This document shows positions 8,374 to 17,349 of a stretch of 64,000 nucleotides of DNA, piece by piece (position 1 is the first letter of the stretch; each line of letters opens with the position of its first letter). The stretch spans positions 4,640,760 through 4,704,759 of the forward strand of contig NZ_CP006569.1 in the NCBI RefSeq assembly GCF_000517425.1, given 5' to 3'. This stretch comes from Sodalis praecaptivus. Lineage in GTDB: Bacteria; Pseudomonadota; Gammaproteobacteria; Enterobacterales; Enterobacteriaceae. A program made the translations under genes and the position numbers. The notes beneath the pieces are model-generated. The model made no database searches. It was not told where the DNA came from and saw only the letters and a program-made list of their open reading frames with translations.

Positions 8374-10368
8374 ATGCGGATAATCGAAACGGTCTGGATC
8401 CCTCTCTCGGACGGTTGCCGTCTGGCCGCCCGCCTGTGGTTACCGGACGAAAGTTCGCCGGTGCCCGCCATTTTGGAGTATTTACCCTACCGCCGCCGCG
8501 ACCGGCATCGCGGAGATGATGCCGTGCTGCATCCCGGTTTGGCCGGATGCGGCTATGCCGCCCTACGCGTCGACATGCGCGGCGCCGGCGACTCCGACGG
8601 GCTGATGAACGACGAATATACGCTGCAGGAGTGGCGCGATGCCTGCGAAGTCATCGCCTGGATCGCCGCGCAGGACTGGTGCAGCGGCAGCGTCGGGTTG
8701 ATAGGCATCTCCTGGAGCGGTTTTAACGCGCTGCAAATCGCCGCCCTGCGGCCGCCGGCGCTCAAAGCGATCGTCACCGCCTGCTCCACCGACGACCGCT
8801 ACGCCGACGATATGCATTATATGGGCGGCGCCCTGCTCAACGACAATCTGCAATATGGCGCCACCCTGTTTACCTGGACGCCGACGCCGCCGGATCCGGC
8901 CATCGTCGGCGATCGCTGGAAGGCCATGTGGCTGGCGCGGCTCAACGCGATGGATCTGCCGCCCGCGGCACGCTGGATGCAGCATCCCCAGCGGGACGAC
9001 TACTGGCGCAGCGGTTCGGTGTGTGAGGACTATGGCCGCATTACCGTGCCGGTGCTGGCGGTCGGCGGTTGGGCCGATGGCTATACCAACACCGTGCTGC
9101 GCCTGCTGGAGAACCTGCGCGGCCCGCGCAAAGGGCTGATCGGCCCATGGGGGCACGCTTTTCCCCACATTGCCACGCCGGGGCCGCGCATTGATTTTAT
9201 CGGCTATGTTCAGCGCTGGTTCGATCAGTGGTTGAAAGGGCGAGAGACCGGCATTATGGCCGAACCGATGCTGACCTATTGGCAACAACGGCCGGAACCG
9301 CCCCGCGCCCGCTATGTGCAGCGCCAGGGTCATTGGGCGGCGGAACGCCGCTGGCCCTCCGCCGACGTCCGGGCGCACACGTTGCATCTGGCGCCCGGTC
9401 GGCTACAGGACACGCCGGCGCAATTTACCGCAACCCTGAGTTCCCCCGCCACCACGGGACTGGCGTCGGGGGAGTGGTGTCCTTACGGTTGGGGACCGGA
9501 TATGCCGGGGGACCAGCGCGAGGATGACGCCGGCTCCCTGTGCTTTGATGGACCGCCCGTGGCAACGGCGCTACAGCTCCTCGGCCGCGCCGAGGTGCGG
9601 CTTGAACTGTGCGCGGATAACCCCCTGGCGATGCTGGCGGTGCGCCTGAATGCCGTGGCGCCGGACGGCACTGCCATCCGCGTGAGCTATGGTTTATTGA
9701 ATCTGGCGGCGCGCAACGGCTTTGATCGCGCAGAACCGCTGGTGCCGGGACACTATTATCAGATCAATGTCCTGCTAAAAGCGGCGGCGTTTGTCCTGCC
9801 GGCGGGCTATCGCCTGCGCGTTGCGCTTTCAACCTGTTACTGGCCGCTGGCCGCGCCGCTGCCGGTACGTCCTGTTCTGACGGTACAACGCGGCAGCGTA
9901 ATACTGCCGCTGCGCGATCCCGACGCTGAGGTCTGCCCGCCGCCGGCGCTGGGGGATCCCTGGTCGCCGCCGCCGGTCCCGGCGCGGGTTCTGGTCGCGC
10001 CTGCCCGCGGCCGCCAACGGGTGATCCGGGATATGGACGATGGCGAAACGACGCTTGAGGTGGTGCGTAATCTTGGCGCAGTTGAATTGGCGGAGACCGG
10101 ACTGCGCCTTGAGGCGCTGGGCCGCGAGATCTATCGCGTCAATGCTCACGACCCCGCCGGCGCCCGTTCCGAAGCCTGGCGCAGCGCCGGCTTTCATCGC
10201 GGCGACTGGCAGGCCCGGCTGGAAATTCACAGCCTGCTTACCGCTGACGCCGGCGGCTGGCGGCTGGAATCCACCCTCGACGCCTGGGATGGAGAGGAGC
10301 CGTGTTTCTCCCGGCGTTGGCGGCTCGACTTTCCTTTTTTTTCCCCGCCGGGAGATGAACCCGCATGA
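8374..10368 (+). CDS. CocE/NonD-family hydrolase (Xaa-Pro dipeptidyl-peptidase S15-like), copy 1
   Basis: A 664-residue protein with an N-terminal alpha/beta-hydrolase domain and a C-terminal jelly-roll (PepX_C). The nucleophile elbow GISWSG places the serine at 113. VGGWADGY carries the likely acid and GPWGHAFP the histidine. LRVDMRGAGDSDG is the conserved strand-loop after beta 4. The family includes cocaine esterase, glutaryl-7-ACA acylase and Xaa-Pro peptidases, which split esters or amides. There is no signal peptide, so it should be cytoplasmic. AGGAG precedes the ATG. The stop overlaps the nitrilase ATG (ATGA). It is clearly paralogous to the hydrolase at 12362-14383: PPALKAI-T-CSTDDRY and the MHYMGGALL/VHYMGGALL block are shared. 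Confidence 0.88.
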   Translation: MRIIETVWIPLSDGCRLAARLWLPDESSPVPAILEYLPYRRRDRHRGDDAVLHPGLAGCGYAALRVDMRGAGDSDGLMNDEYTLQEWRDACEVIAWIAAQDWCSGSVGLIGISWSGFNALQIAALRPPALKAIVTACSTDDRYADDMHYMGGALLNDNLQYGATLFTWTPTPPDPAIVGDRWKAMWLARLNAMDLPPAARWMQHPQRDDYWRSGSVCEDYGRITVPVLAVGGWADGYTNTVLRLLENLRGPRKGLIGPWGHAFPHIATPGPRIDFIGYVQRWFDQWLKGRETGIMAEPMLTYWQQRPEPPRARYVQRQGHWAAERRWPSADVRAHTLHLAPGRLQDTPAQFTATLSSPATTGLASGEWCPYGWGPDMPGDQREDDAGSLCFDGPPVATALQLLGRAEVRLELCADNPLAMLAVRLNAVAPDGTAIRVSYGLLNLAARNGFDRAEPLVPGHYYQINVLLKAAAFVLPAGYRLRVALSTCYWPLAAPLPVRPVLTVQRGSVILPLRDPDAEVCPPPALGDPWSPPPVPARVLVAPARGRQRVIRDMDDGETTLEVVRNLGAVELAETGLRLEALGREIYRVNAHDPAGARSEAWRSAGFHRGDWQARLEIHSLLTADAGGWRLESTLDAWDGEEPCFSRRWRLDFPFFSPPGDEPA

Positions 10369-11159
10369 AGATTGGCATCGTCCAGACCGCCGACGCACCG
10401 GCGGAAATCGCCGCCATTCCCGACTGGCTGGACGGCGCGCTGGCCGCGGCGGCGCCGGCGGATTTGCTGCTATTGCCGGAACTGGCGCTGTGCGGTTATC
10501 AACACCAGGATGCCGTGCGGCGTCTGTCGCTGCCGCAGTCGGGAGAGACGCTGCGCCGGTTAGCGGCGCTGGCGCGCGGACGTCGTCAGACGCTAGCGTT
10601 TGGCTATGCGGAACAATGCGGCGACGAGCGCTATAACGCCATGATGGCGATCGATGCTCAGGGCAACGTTTGCGCCAACTACCGCAAAATCCACCTCTGG
10701 TCGGGTTATGAGCAGGCGTTATTCCGTCCCGGCGACCGGCTGGCGGGGTTTCAATTACACGGTTTCCGTTTCGGGATGGCGATTTGCTATGATCTGGATT
10801 TCCCGGAGCTGGTCCGCGCCCAGGCGCTGGCGGGCATGGATTGTTTATTGTGTATCAGCGCGACCACTCGCGGTTATGACGTGGTGCCGCGCCATGTGGT
10901 GCCGGCGCGGGCTTACGAAAATGGCTGTTACATCGCCTTCGCCAACCGCGGCGACGGCGACGGCCCGTTCGCCTGTATCGGCCAAAGCCGTATCGTCGGC
11001 CCGGACGGCGGCATAGTGGCCAGCGCGCCGGCGGCCGGCGCGTTCACGCTCAGCGCCACGCTGGACCGTCAAAGTTTGGCGCGCTGGCGCCGGCAGCATC
11101 CGTGGCCGGCCGACAGCCGCCACGCCCACTACCTGAACGGCCTCATGCCCGCGGATTAA
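10365..11159 (+). CDS. Carbon-nitrogen hydrolase (nitrilase superfamily)
   Basis: A 264-residue enzyme with the nitrilase-superfamily triad: Glu39 in LLLPELALCGY, Lys108 in NYRKIHLW and Cys141 in MAICYDLDFPE. The length suits aliphatic amidase / omega-amidase / predicted amidohydrolase branches, which cleave non-peptide C-N bonds and release ammonia; true nitrilases are usually longer. It is translationally coupled to the CocE/NonD hydrolase by an ATGA overlap with GGGAGAT upstream. A two-step pathway is therefore likely, in which the first enzyme opens an ester or amide and this one releases an amide nitrogen. The actual substrate is not known. Confidence 0.88.
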   Translation: MKIGIVQTADAPAEIAAIPDWLDGALAAAAPADLLLLPELALCGYQHQDAVRRLSLPQSGETLRRLAALARGRRQTLAFGYAEQCGDERYNAMMAIDAQGNVCANYRKIHLWSGYEQALFRPGDRLAGFQLHGFRFGMAICYDLDFPELVRAQALAGMDCLLCISATTRGYDVVPRHVVPARAYENGCYIAFANRGDGDGPFACIGQSRIVGPDGGIVASAPAAGAFTLSATLDRQSLARWRRQHPWPADSRHAHYLNGLMPAD

Positions 11160-11254
11160 CGCCGCCGCAGGAAATAAGACTCGCCCCTTCCGCGGCCTGG
11201 GTGGGTACCATCAATCAACGACGGAGCACGCCCGCCGGCGCTGAAAACGCTCGC

Positions 11255-12232
11255 TTACCGCGCCGTCGACAACCTTACCCGCCGCTCCTGGCGCATGTCC
11301 GAAGGGAGCACGCCGAAGATGCGGCGAAACCATCCGGCGAAATGGGAGGTGGAGCTGAAACCCACCGAGACGGCGATATCGATGATAGACCGGTCGGAAT
11401 AGATCAACATTTCGCGCGCCTGTTCCAGCCGCAGCTCCAAATAGTAACGCTGCGGCGTCTTACCGAAATGACGGCCGAACAGGCGCTCCAATTGGCGCGT
11501 ACCCACCCCGACCTGCTGCGCTACCGCCAACAGCGAAAGCGGCTCCTCGAAAGTGGACTGCATCACCGCTATCGCCGCACTCAACACCGGCGGCAGCGGC
11601 GCCCGATGCTGGCGGTGGCCGCGCTGATCGTCCGCCGCGCTGCGGATCCGTTCATGGTGAAATTGGTTCGCCACCGCGGTGGCGCGATCGTCACCGTAGC
11701 GTTCGGCAATGAGGTTCAGCATCATATCCATTGCCGCGGTGCCGCCGGAACAGGTTAAACGATGGCGGTCAATTTCGTAAATCTTGCGGGTACATTCGAT
11801 ATCTGGATAACTCTCCGCAAACGCGGCGCGGCTTTCCCAATGAATAGTGCAGCGGTGGCCGTTCAGCAGCCCGCATTTTGCCAGCAAAAACGTGCCGGTG
11901 GACAAGGAGCCGATAAACAGACCGGCGCGGGCCGCTTGGCGCATCGCGCTTTGATAACCCCGCTCGTATTGCGGCGCCACCACCCGCTCCCCGCCGCAAA
12001 TAAAGAGATAATGCGATGCTGCCAGCACTTGGTTAACGGGGCAGGTAGGAAACGGGATGCCGTTGGCGGCGGTGACCGGCTCGCCGTTGAGGCTGGCCAG
12101 ATGCCAGCTAAAGGCGCGTTGCTTGAATAAGCGGTTGTAAGACCGAAGCGGCTCAATTGCCGAGGCCAGGCTCATCATGGAAAAATCCTGGCCCAGTAAA
12201 AACGTGAATATGGTGGGTTCAACGGATGGCAT
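11255..12232 (-). CDS. GlxA-like AraC-family transcriptional regulator
   Basis: A 325-residue protein. The N-terminal DJ-1/PfpI-like domain (about 1-190; FTFLLGQDFSMMSLASAIEPLR, FICGGERV, SLSTGTFLLAKCGLLNG, HWESRAAF) is followed by a C-terminal AraC double helix-turn-helix (about 215-315; SLLAVAQQVGVGTRQLERLF, IDIAVSVGFSSTSHFAGWFRR). This architecture (GlxA/CdhR/ArgR-type) commonly controls catabolism of quaternary amines and amino-acid derivatives. The chosen ATG at 12232 is the first that begins the conserved strand; an in-frame extension upstream has no conserved content. The gene lies between the two hydrolase modules and is the obvious candidate to control them. Confidence 0.85.
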   Translation of the reverse strand: MPSVEPTIFTFLLGQDFSMMSLASAIEPLRSYNRLFKQRAFSWHLASLNGEPVTAANGIPFPTCPVNQVLAASHYLFICGGERVVAPQYERGYQSAMRQAARAGLFIGSLSTGTFLLAKCGLLNGHRCTIHWESRAAFAESYPDIECTRKIYEIDRHRLTCSGGTAAMDMMLNLIAERYGDDRATAVANQFHHERIRSAADDQRGHRQHRAPLPPVLSAAIAVMQSTFEEPLSLLAVAQQVGVGTRQLERLFGRHFGKTPQRYYLELRLEQAREMLIYSDRSIIDIAVSVGFSSTSHFAGWFRRIFGVLPSDMRQERRVRLSTAR

Positions 12233-12361
12233 GGTCGTCAATCGCTTCTGGCAAAGAAAAACAAAAAACACCGCTAGGCCCGGCGCGTGGGCGCGAGCCC
12301 GATATGGCGCGAACGGCCGCACCGCCCCCGCTTACCTTGACTGTAACGTTTCTGCCAAGTC

Positions 12362-14383
12362 TCAGCTATCCCCCACATTGCTTGCATCGCGATGGCGGGA
12401 GGGAAAGCGATGGCACCATTCGCGGCTGAATACCGATCGGTCGTTTTCCCATGCCTGATAACGGGAGGTCAGCACTAGCCCCCCCGCCTGCCAGGCGAGA
12501 GAGGTATCGCACTCCAGCCTGATATCCCAGCCGGGACGGGTGTAGCGCTGGACACGATGGGTCTCCATGCGCGCACTCTCCGCCAGCGCGCCAATCGTAT
12601 ACACCTCATGCCCCTCGCTGCCAAAGCATAATTCGCCAATACGCGTATGCTGACGCTGCGCGTCCATCACCACCCGGTGGATGCCCGCGCCGACGTCCCA
12701 CTCCACCTGGCGGCGGGTGACCTCCGGCGAAACCACCTCATGGGGATGAGGCGGTGCGGAGCGCGGGGCACCGAACGCTGGGTCGTCAAGGGTGATGGCA
12801 TCACCGGGACCAGGCAGTTGTAATACCGCGCCGTCCGGCCACAGCCGCACCGGCCCCTGGCCAGGCTCCGCCCAGACCATCGGCCAATAAGCGGTGGAGA
12901 GCGCCAGCCGCAGCCGACAGCCGGGAGAAAAGCGGTAGGCCACCCCTTTGAAAGACAGCCGAACGCGGAAAGGCTCGCCCGGCGCCACGCCCGCAGGACG
13001 CGTAAGCCGGTGTACGCCGAACGTCACGCGCGCAGAATGTCCGTCGGCGCTTACTTCATTTAGCCGCAACACCAGCAATGCCGAGGGACTCTCGAAGGCC
13101 ACCGCCACCTCCAGCGCCGCTTTGCCGCACAGCGTCAACGGCGCCGTCAGCCGCGGCGTATCGAAACACTGCGACAAGCCGTCATCGCTACGCTGATCGG
13201 CCTGGAACTCCGGCGCGCCACCGCCGCCGTCAAGCGGGCACCATTCGCCGCCCGTCATGCCGCAATGCATAGGCGTATCAATCATCAGCGGCGCGGCCGG
13301 CGCCGACGGCTGCGTTATCAGCCGATTATCGTCCAGGTAAAAATCCTGCCGCGCGTGGCTTGCCGGCCAGCCCGGCGCGCTCAACCATTGACCGCCAAGG
13401 GTCATGCCGCGGGGATCGGCGCGCAGCCCCTCCCCCTGCCAGAGGCGCAGCATCGGTTCATCCATGATGCCGGTGTTTTCGCCCTGTAGCCATTGTCGCC
13501 AAAACCGCAGACACTCCCCCAGGAAGTCGATTGCCGGACCGGGCAAGCCCCAGGTGGGATAAACATGGGTCCAGGGGCCAATTAACCCTTTGCGCGGGGC
13601 ATCAAGATGATGCATGAGCCGCAAGATGGCGTCGCAATACCCATCGGTCCAGCCCCCTACCGCATACACCGCGCACTCGATTGCCTGGTAATCTTCACAT
13701 ACCGATCCATGGCGCCAAAACGCGTCGCGATCGCCGTGCGCCAGCCAGTGGGCCAGCGGCGGTTCCATCCCTGCAAGGCGCGACAACCACCCTTCGCGCC
13801 AGCGCTCGCCGACGTGAGCCGGGTCCAGCGGTCTGCCCAATTGGGTAAACAGGCCGCTGCCCCATTGCAGCCCATCCGTCAGCAGCGCGCCGCCCATATA
13901 ATGCACATCGTCGCTATAGCGATCGTCGGTGGAGCAGCAGGTAATGATCGCCTTCAGCGCCGGCGGCCGGCGTGCGGCAATCTGGAGCGCGGCGAATCCG
14001 CCCCAGGAAATACCGATCATGCCGACATTGCCGTTACACCACGCCTGACGTGCGATCCAGGCGATGACCTCCACCGCGTCATCTTGCTCCTGCGCCAGGT
14101 ATTCATCGCGCAGCAGACCGTCGGAATTGCCGCTGCCGCGCAAGTCAATCCGCATGGCGGCAATACCGTGCGCGGCGAAAAACCCATGCATCATCGCGTC
14201 GCCGGTGGCGGTATTGTCCGACTGCCGGTAGGGGATCCACTCCAGCACCAGCGGCGCCGGCGCGGCGCTCTCCGGCAGCCACAGCCGGGCGGCAAGGCGG
14301 GTACCGTCCGCCAGCGGCACAAAAATCTGACGGTAGGGCGGCACCGTTAGCGAACGATCGAGGGTGGATAACGCATGGGACAT
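12362..14383 (-). CDS. CocE/NonD-family hydrolase, copy 2
   Basis: A 673-residue paralogue of the hydrolase at 8374-10368. The nucleophile motif GISWGG puts Ser at 126. VGGWTDGY and GPWTHVYP supply the likely Asp and His. A C-terminal jelly-roll domain follows (about 360-620). The N-terminus resembles copy 1 closely (LADGTRLAARLWLPE, MRIDLRGSGNSDG). There is no signal peptide. It is the last gene of the minus-strand operon, 22 bases after the MFS gene stop. Having one paralogue with the nitrilase and one with the transporters suggests two related substrates or sequential cuts of the same imported compound. Confidence 0.87.
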   Translation of the reverse strand: MSHALSTLDRSLTVPPYRQIFVPLADGTRLAARLWLPESAAPAPLVLEWIPYRQSDNTATGDAMMHGFFAAHGIAAMRIDLRGSGNSDGLLRDEYLAQEQDDAVEVIAWIARQAWCNGNVGMIGISWGGFAALQIAARRPPALKAIITCCSTDDRYSDDVHYMGGALLTDGLQWGSGLFTQLGRPLDPAHVGERWREGWLSRLAGMEPPLAHWLAHGDRDAFWRHGSVCEDYQAIECAVYAVGGWTDGYCDAILRLMHHLDAPRKGLIGPWTHVYPTWGLPGPAIDFLGECLRFWRQWLQGENTGIMDEPMLRLWQGEGLRADPRGMTLGGQWLSAPGWPASHARQDFYLDDNRLITQPSAPAAPLMIDTPMHCGMTGGEWCPLDGGGGAPEFQADQRSDDGLSQCFDTPRLTAPLTLCGKAALEVAVAFESPSALLVLRLNEVSADGHSARVTFGVHRLTRPAGVAPGEPFRVRLSFKGVAYRFSPGCRLRLALSTAYWPMVWAEPGQGPVRLWPDGAVLQLPGPGDAITLDDPAFGAPRSAPPHPHEVVSPEVTRRQVEWDVGAGIHRVVMDAQRQHTRIGELCFGSEGHEVYTIGALAESARMETHRVQRYTRPGWDIRLECDTSLAWQAGGLVLTSRYQAWENDRSVFSREWCHRFPSRHRDASNVGDS

Positions 14384-14405
14384 AGGACTGCTCCTGTCGC
14401 TAAAG

Positions 14406-15674
14406 TTAAAAGGATGAGGCCGAAGCCTGGCGCTGGCGGTCCGCGCGATCCCAAAAAGAGATCATCGCCGCGCCCGCCAGGCACAGCGCGCCGCCAATAA
14501 TCAGGGTCAGCGGCAGGCCGATCCAATCCGCCGCACCGCCGCAGATAATGGCGCCGATCGGCACGGTGCCAATCAGCATCATCGAGTAAAACGACATCAC
14601 CCGACCGCGCAGATGATCCGGTACCCGGTGCTGTAACAGCGAGTTGGAGGTCAGGTTCTGGGTAAGAATGGCGTAACCGATCGGGGCGGCGATAATGGCG
14701 CTCAGCCAAAAGTGCTGCGATAGACCCAGCAGGATCTGCGCCAAAGCCAGCATCACCGCAGCCCGCAACGGCCAGGCTCCCATAGCGCCGACATGGCCGG
14801 CAAAGGTCAACCGTAATGCCGCCAACAGCGCGCCGACGCCGGTGATACTCATCAGAATGCCCGATCCGGCGGGACCGCCGCGTAACACGGTATCCGCCAA
14901 CATGGGCAGAAAGGAAAAATACGGCACGCTGGTGAGACTACACAGACCGACCAGCAGCAGGATGCGTAATGCCGGCGGGTCCTGGCGTAAAAAAGCCAGG
15001 CCCTCGCCCATCTCGTGCAGCAGACCTTTCAGCCGGGTCGAGGGCGGTCGCTGCGGTACGCGGATAGTGAACAAAAACAGGATCAGCGGCACGTAGGAGG
15101 CGGCGATAAAGGCAAAACACCAGCCCTCGCCGACGGTATCCACCAGCACACCGCCCAGCGCCGGCCCTACCAGGCGCGCGCCGTTGAAAATCACCGAATT
15201 CAGCGCCAGCGCATTGGCCAAATCGTCGTGCGCCACCAGATCCACCACCAGCGACTGCCGGCCGGGTAAATCAAAGGCGCTGATAAGCCCCAGGCCGGTC
15301 GCGATAGCTATCGCCAGCGCGCCGGTAATCAGATGATTGAGCGTTAGCACCGATAATAACGTCACCAACAGGGTGATACCGATCTGCGTCGTCAATACCA
15401 GCCGGCGGCGATCGCAGCGGTCGACAATCACGCCGGTAAACAGGCCGAAGAATAAAATCGGCCCCTGGCTGCAAAACGCCAGCATCCCCAGCAATACCGG
15501 TGACGACACGCCCAACCGCCAGATAAGCCAGCCGAGAGCGATGGTATGCACCCAGTTGCCGATGACCGACAACAGCTGTCCGCCAAAAAATCGACGATAA
15601 TTAGCGTGCCGCAGGGCGTTGCCCGAAGGGCGCAAACCCTTTTTTGGCAACAGGGAAAAACGGGCAGTAGTCAA
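14406..15674 (-). CDS. MFS transporter (DHA3/EntS-like)
   Basis: A protein of about 422 residues with 10-12 hydrophobic segments. It opens with ALRHANYRRFFGGQLLSVIGNWV, typical of the DHA3 / DUF894 group of drug and siderophore exporters. GVIVDRCDRRRLVL is the loop 2-3 MFS motif, and DLPGRQSLVVDLV and HLRGRVMSFYSM are group signatures. A GTG at 15686 would add four residues, but the TTG at 15674 has GGGAG five bases upstream and is preferred. In the operon it lies between the substrate-binding protein and the second hydrolase, so it probably exports a product or a toxic analogue of the imported substrate. Confidence 0.82.
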   Translation of the reverse strand: MTTARFSLLPKKGLRPSGNALRHANYRRFFGGQLLSVIGNWVHTIALGWLIWRLGVSSPVLLGMLAFCSQGPILFFGLFTGVIVDRCDRRRLVLTTQIGITLLVTLLSVLTLNHLITGALAIAIATGLGLISAFDLPGRQSLVVDLVAHDDLANALALNSVIFNGARLVGPALGGVLVDTVGEGWCFAFIAASYVPLILFLFTIRVPQRPPSTRLKGLLHEMGEGLAFLRQDPPALRILLLVGLCSLTSVPYFSFLPMLADTVLRGGPAGSGILMSITGVGALLAALRLTFAGHVGAMGAWPLRAAVMLALAQILLGLSQHFWLSAIIAAPIGYAILTQNLTSNSLLQHRVPDHLRGRVMSFYSMMLIGTVPIGAIICGGAADWIGLPLTLIIGGALCLAGAAMISFWDRADRQRQASASSF

Positions 15675-15734
15675 GGAAACTCCCACAAACGGCCGCGCGC
15701 GGCATCACCCCGGAGGGAATGCCGGCCAGACAGG

Positions 15735-15756
15735 GCCCGGGCCGCGTCGCCCGGGC
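15735..15756 (-). other. Intercistronic hairpin between binding-protein and MFS genes
   Basis: The self-complementary 8-mer GCCCGGGC occurs twice (15735-15742, 15749-15756) around a 6-base loop, 16 bases after the substrate-binding-protein stop. There is no T run, so it is not a simple terminator. Such hairpins downstream of binding-protein genes usually protect upstream mRNA and lower expression of downstream genes. Confidence 0.45.
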
Positions 15757-15771
15757 GGTATAGCCGACGTC

Positions 15772-17349
15772 TCAGGCGCCGGTGACATCCCGGAACAGCG
15801 GCCATTGGCCATCGGGCGTCCAGGCGCCGTGCACGGTTTTCGGCGTCAGCCAGGCGTTGCTGCCGTGGTATAAGAAGACATAGGCGCCGGTCTCCTCCAA
15901 CTGATCTTGTAATGTGATATACATAGCCGCCCGTTTCGCTTGATCCAGCTCTACCGCCGCCTCGGCGTTGAGCGCATCCCACTTTTTGTCGCAGGTGCGT
16001 TGGGTGTTCCAGATACCCACCTGATCGCAGGTAAACCAGGCGGTCACCCAACTGGCGTCCGGCGCGGTGGTAAAGGTAGTGAGGCGCAGTTGCGAGTCCT
16101 TCCAGGCATCGCCCTCCGATTCCTGGCCCGCGGCAACAAATGCCGCCCCATCCATCTGGTTGATTTTCAAGTCGATACCCACCTCAGCCAGCTGCGCCTG
16201 AATGACTTGGGCCACCGTTCCGCCATCGGTGGAAGTGGACAGGTCCAGCCTGAGCTGCAAACCCGAGACACCGGCTTTTTGCAACAGCGCTTTCGCCTGC
16301 GCCGGATCGTAAGGATACAGATTTTTGCTACGCGCCCCGGCAAGCGGCGGCGGCACCAGGCCATAAGCCGGTTTCACCGCGCCGCCGAAAGTGGCGTCCA
16401 GAATGGCGGGCACATCGATAGCCTGCTGAATGGCTCGACGCACCTGCAGGTCTTTCAGTTTAGGGTGGTCCACATTCATTCCGAGCCAGGTGTAGGCCAG
16501 CGCCGGCCGAACGGTCAGCGTATTATCGCCCGGGTCGTCCCGGTATTTCCCGATGGCGCTGATATTGATTTTGGTCATGTCCAAATCGCCGGCTTCAAAG
16601 GCGATTTGAGCGGTATTCAAATCACCGATGGGTACCAGCTGGATTTGATCGTACTCGCTGTGGCGGCCGTTCCATCCCTCGTTGCGGACCAGCGTTAACC
16701 GCTCGCGCGGCTGCCAGTCGCCGATTTTATACGGCCCGGAGCAGGCCGCGGGCGCGGTGCCGATTTTTTTATCTTTGGTGGCTTCCAGCGCTTTTTTACA
16801 GACTATCAGCCCCGAGGCGTGGGGCAGAGTGCTGGTAAACAGCGGTGCGAACGGGTGTTTGAGATGGATAATGCCCTCATAATTGCCGGTGACCTCGACA
16901 TGATCCAGCGCCTCCCAATCGGAGGCATAAATCGCCGCCAGCTCTTTATTAAGAAAACGTTCGTAGGAATATTTCACGTCTTCGGCGGTCATTTCGCCAA
17001 AGCCGCCGGTCCACATGATGCCGGGACGCAGCGCGAAACGGATAGTGAGCGGGTCGACCTGCTCCAGCGATTGTGCGGCATCCAACTGCCAGCCCCACTC
17101 GGTACCCGGCTTGTATTGGCACAGCCCGGAATAGATAGCGAACATCACCATTTCGTCATACCAGCCGCTGCGGTTGGCGGGGTCCAGATTGGTGATGTCC
17201 AGGTCATTTTGTACCCGCAGCACTTTATTTTGGCTATCGGCGGCGAAGACCCTTCGCTGGCCGCCCACCACCAGCAAGCCGGATACGCCGGCGGCGAGCA
17301 CCGCCAGCGTTTTAATCAACTCGCGTCTGTTCATCGACAGGCCTTTCAT
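15772..17349 (-). CDS. ABC transporter substrate-binding protein, family 5 (peptide/Ni type), Tat signal
   Basis: A 525-residue periplasmic binding protein (SBP_bac_5). The N-terminus MNRRELIKTLAVLAAGVSGL has a twin-arginine pair followed by a hydrophobic stretch, so Tat export is likely. The mature protein shows AEDVKYSYERFL, the classical family-5 signature region, and ACSGPYKIGDW-PRERLTLVRNEG. The family binds di- and oligopeptides, nickel, glutathione and opines. The start is fixed by an ATGA overlap with the preceding ATPase gene. It is encoded last among the ABC components, after both ATPases, which is unusual compared with dpp/opp operons. Confidence 0.88.
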   Translation of the reverse strand: MKGLSMNRRELIKTLAVLAAGVSGLLVVGGQRRVFAADSQNKVLRVQNDLDITNLDPANRSGWYDEMVMFAIYSGLCQYKPGTEWGWQLDAAQSLEQVDPLTIRFALRPGIMWTGGFGEMTAEDVKYSYERFLNKELAAIYASDWEALDHVEVTGNYEGIIHLKHPFAPLFTSTLPHASGLIVCKKALEATKDKKIGTAPAACSGPYKIGDWQPRERLTLVRNEGWNGRHSEYDQIQLVPIGDLNTAQIAFEAGDLDMTKINISAIGKYRDDPGDNTLTVRPALAYTWLGMNVDHPKLKDLQVRRAIQQAIDVPAILDATFGGAVKPAYGLVPPPLAGARSKNLYPYDPAQAKALLQKAGVSGLQLRLDLSTSTDGGTVAQVIQAQLAEVGIDLKINQMDGAAFVAAGQESEGDAWKDSQLRLTTFTTAPDASWVTAWFTCDQVGIWNTQRTCDKKWDALNAEAAVELDQAKRAAMYITLQDQLEETGAYVFLYHGSNAWLTPKTVHGAWTPDGQWPLFRDVTGA

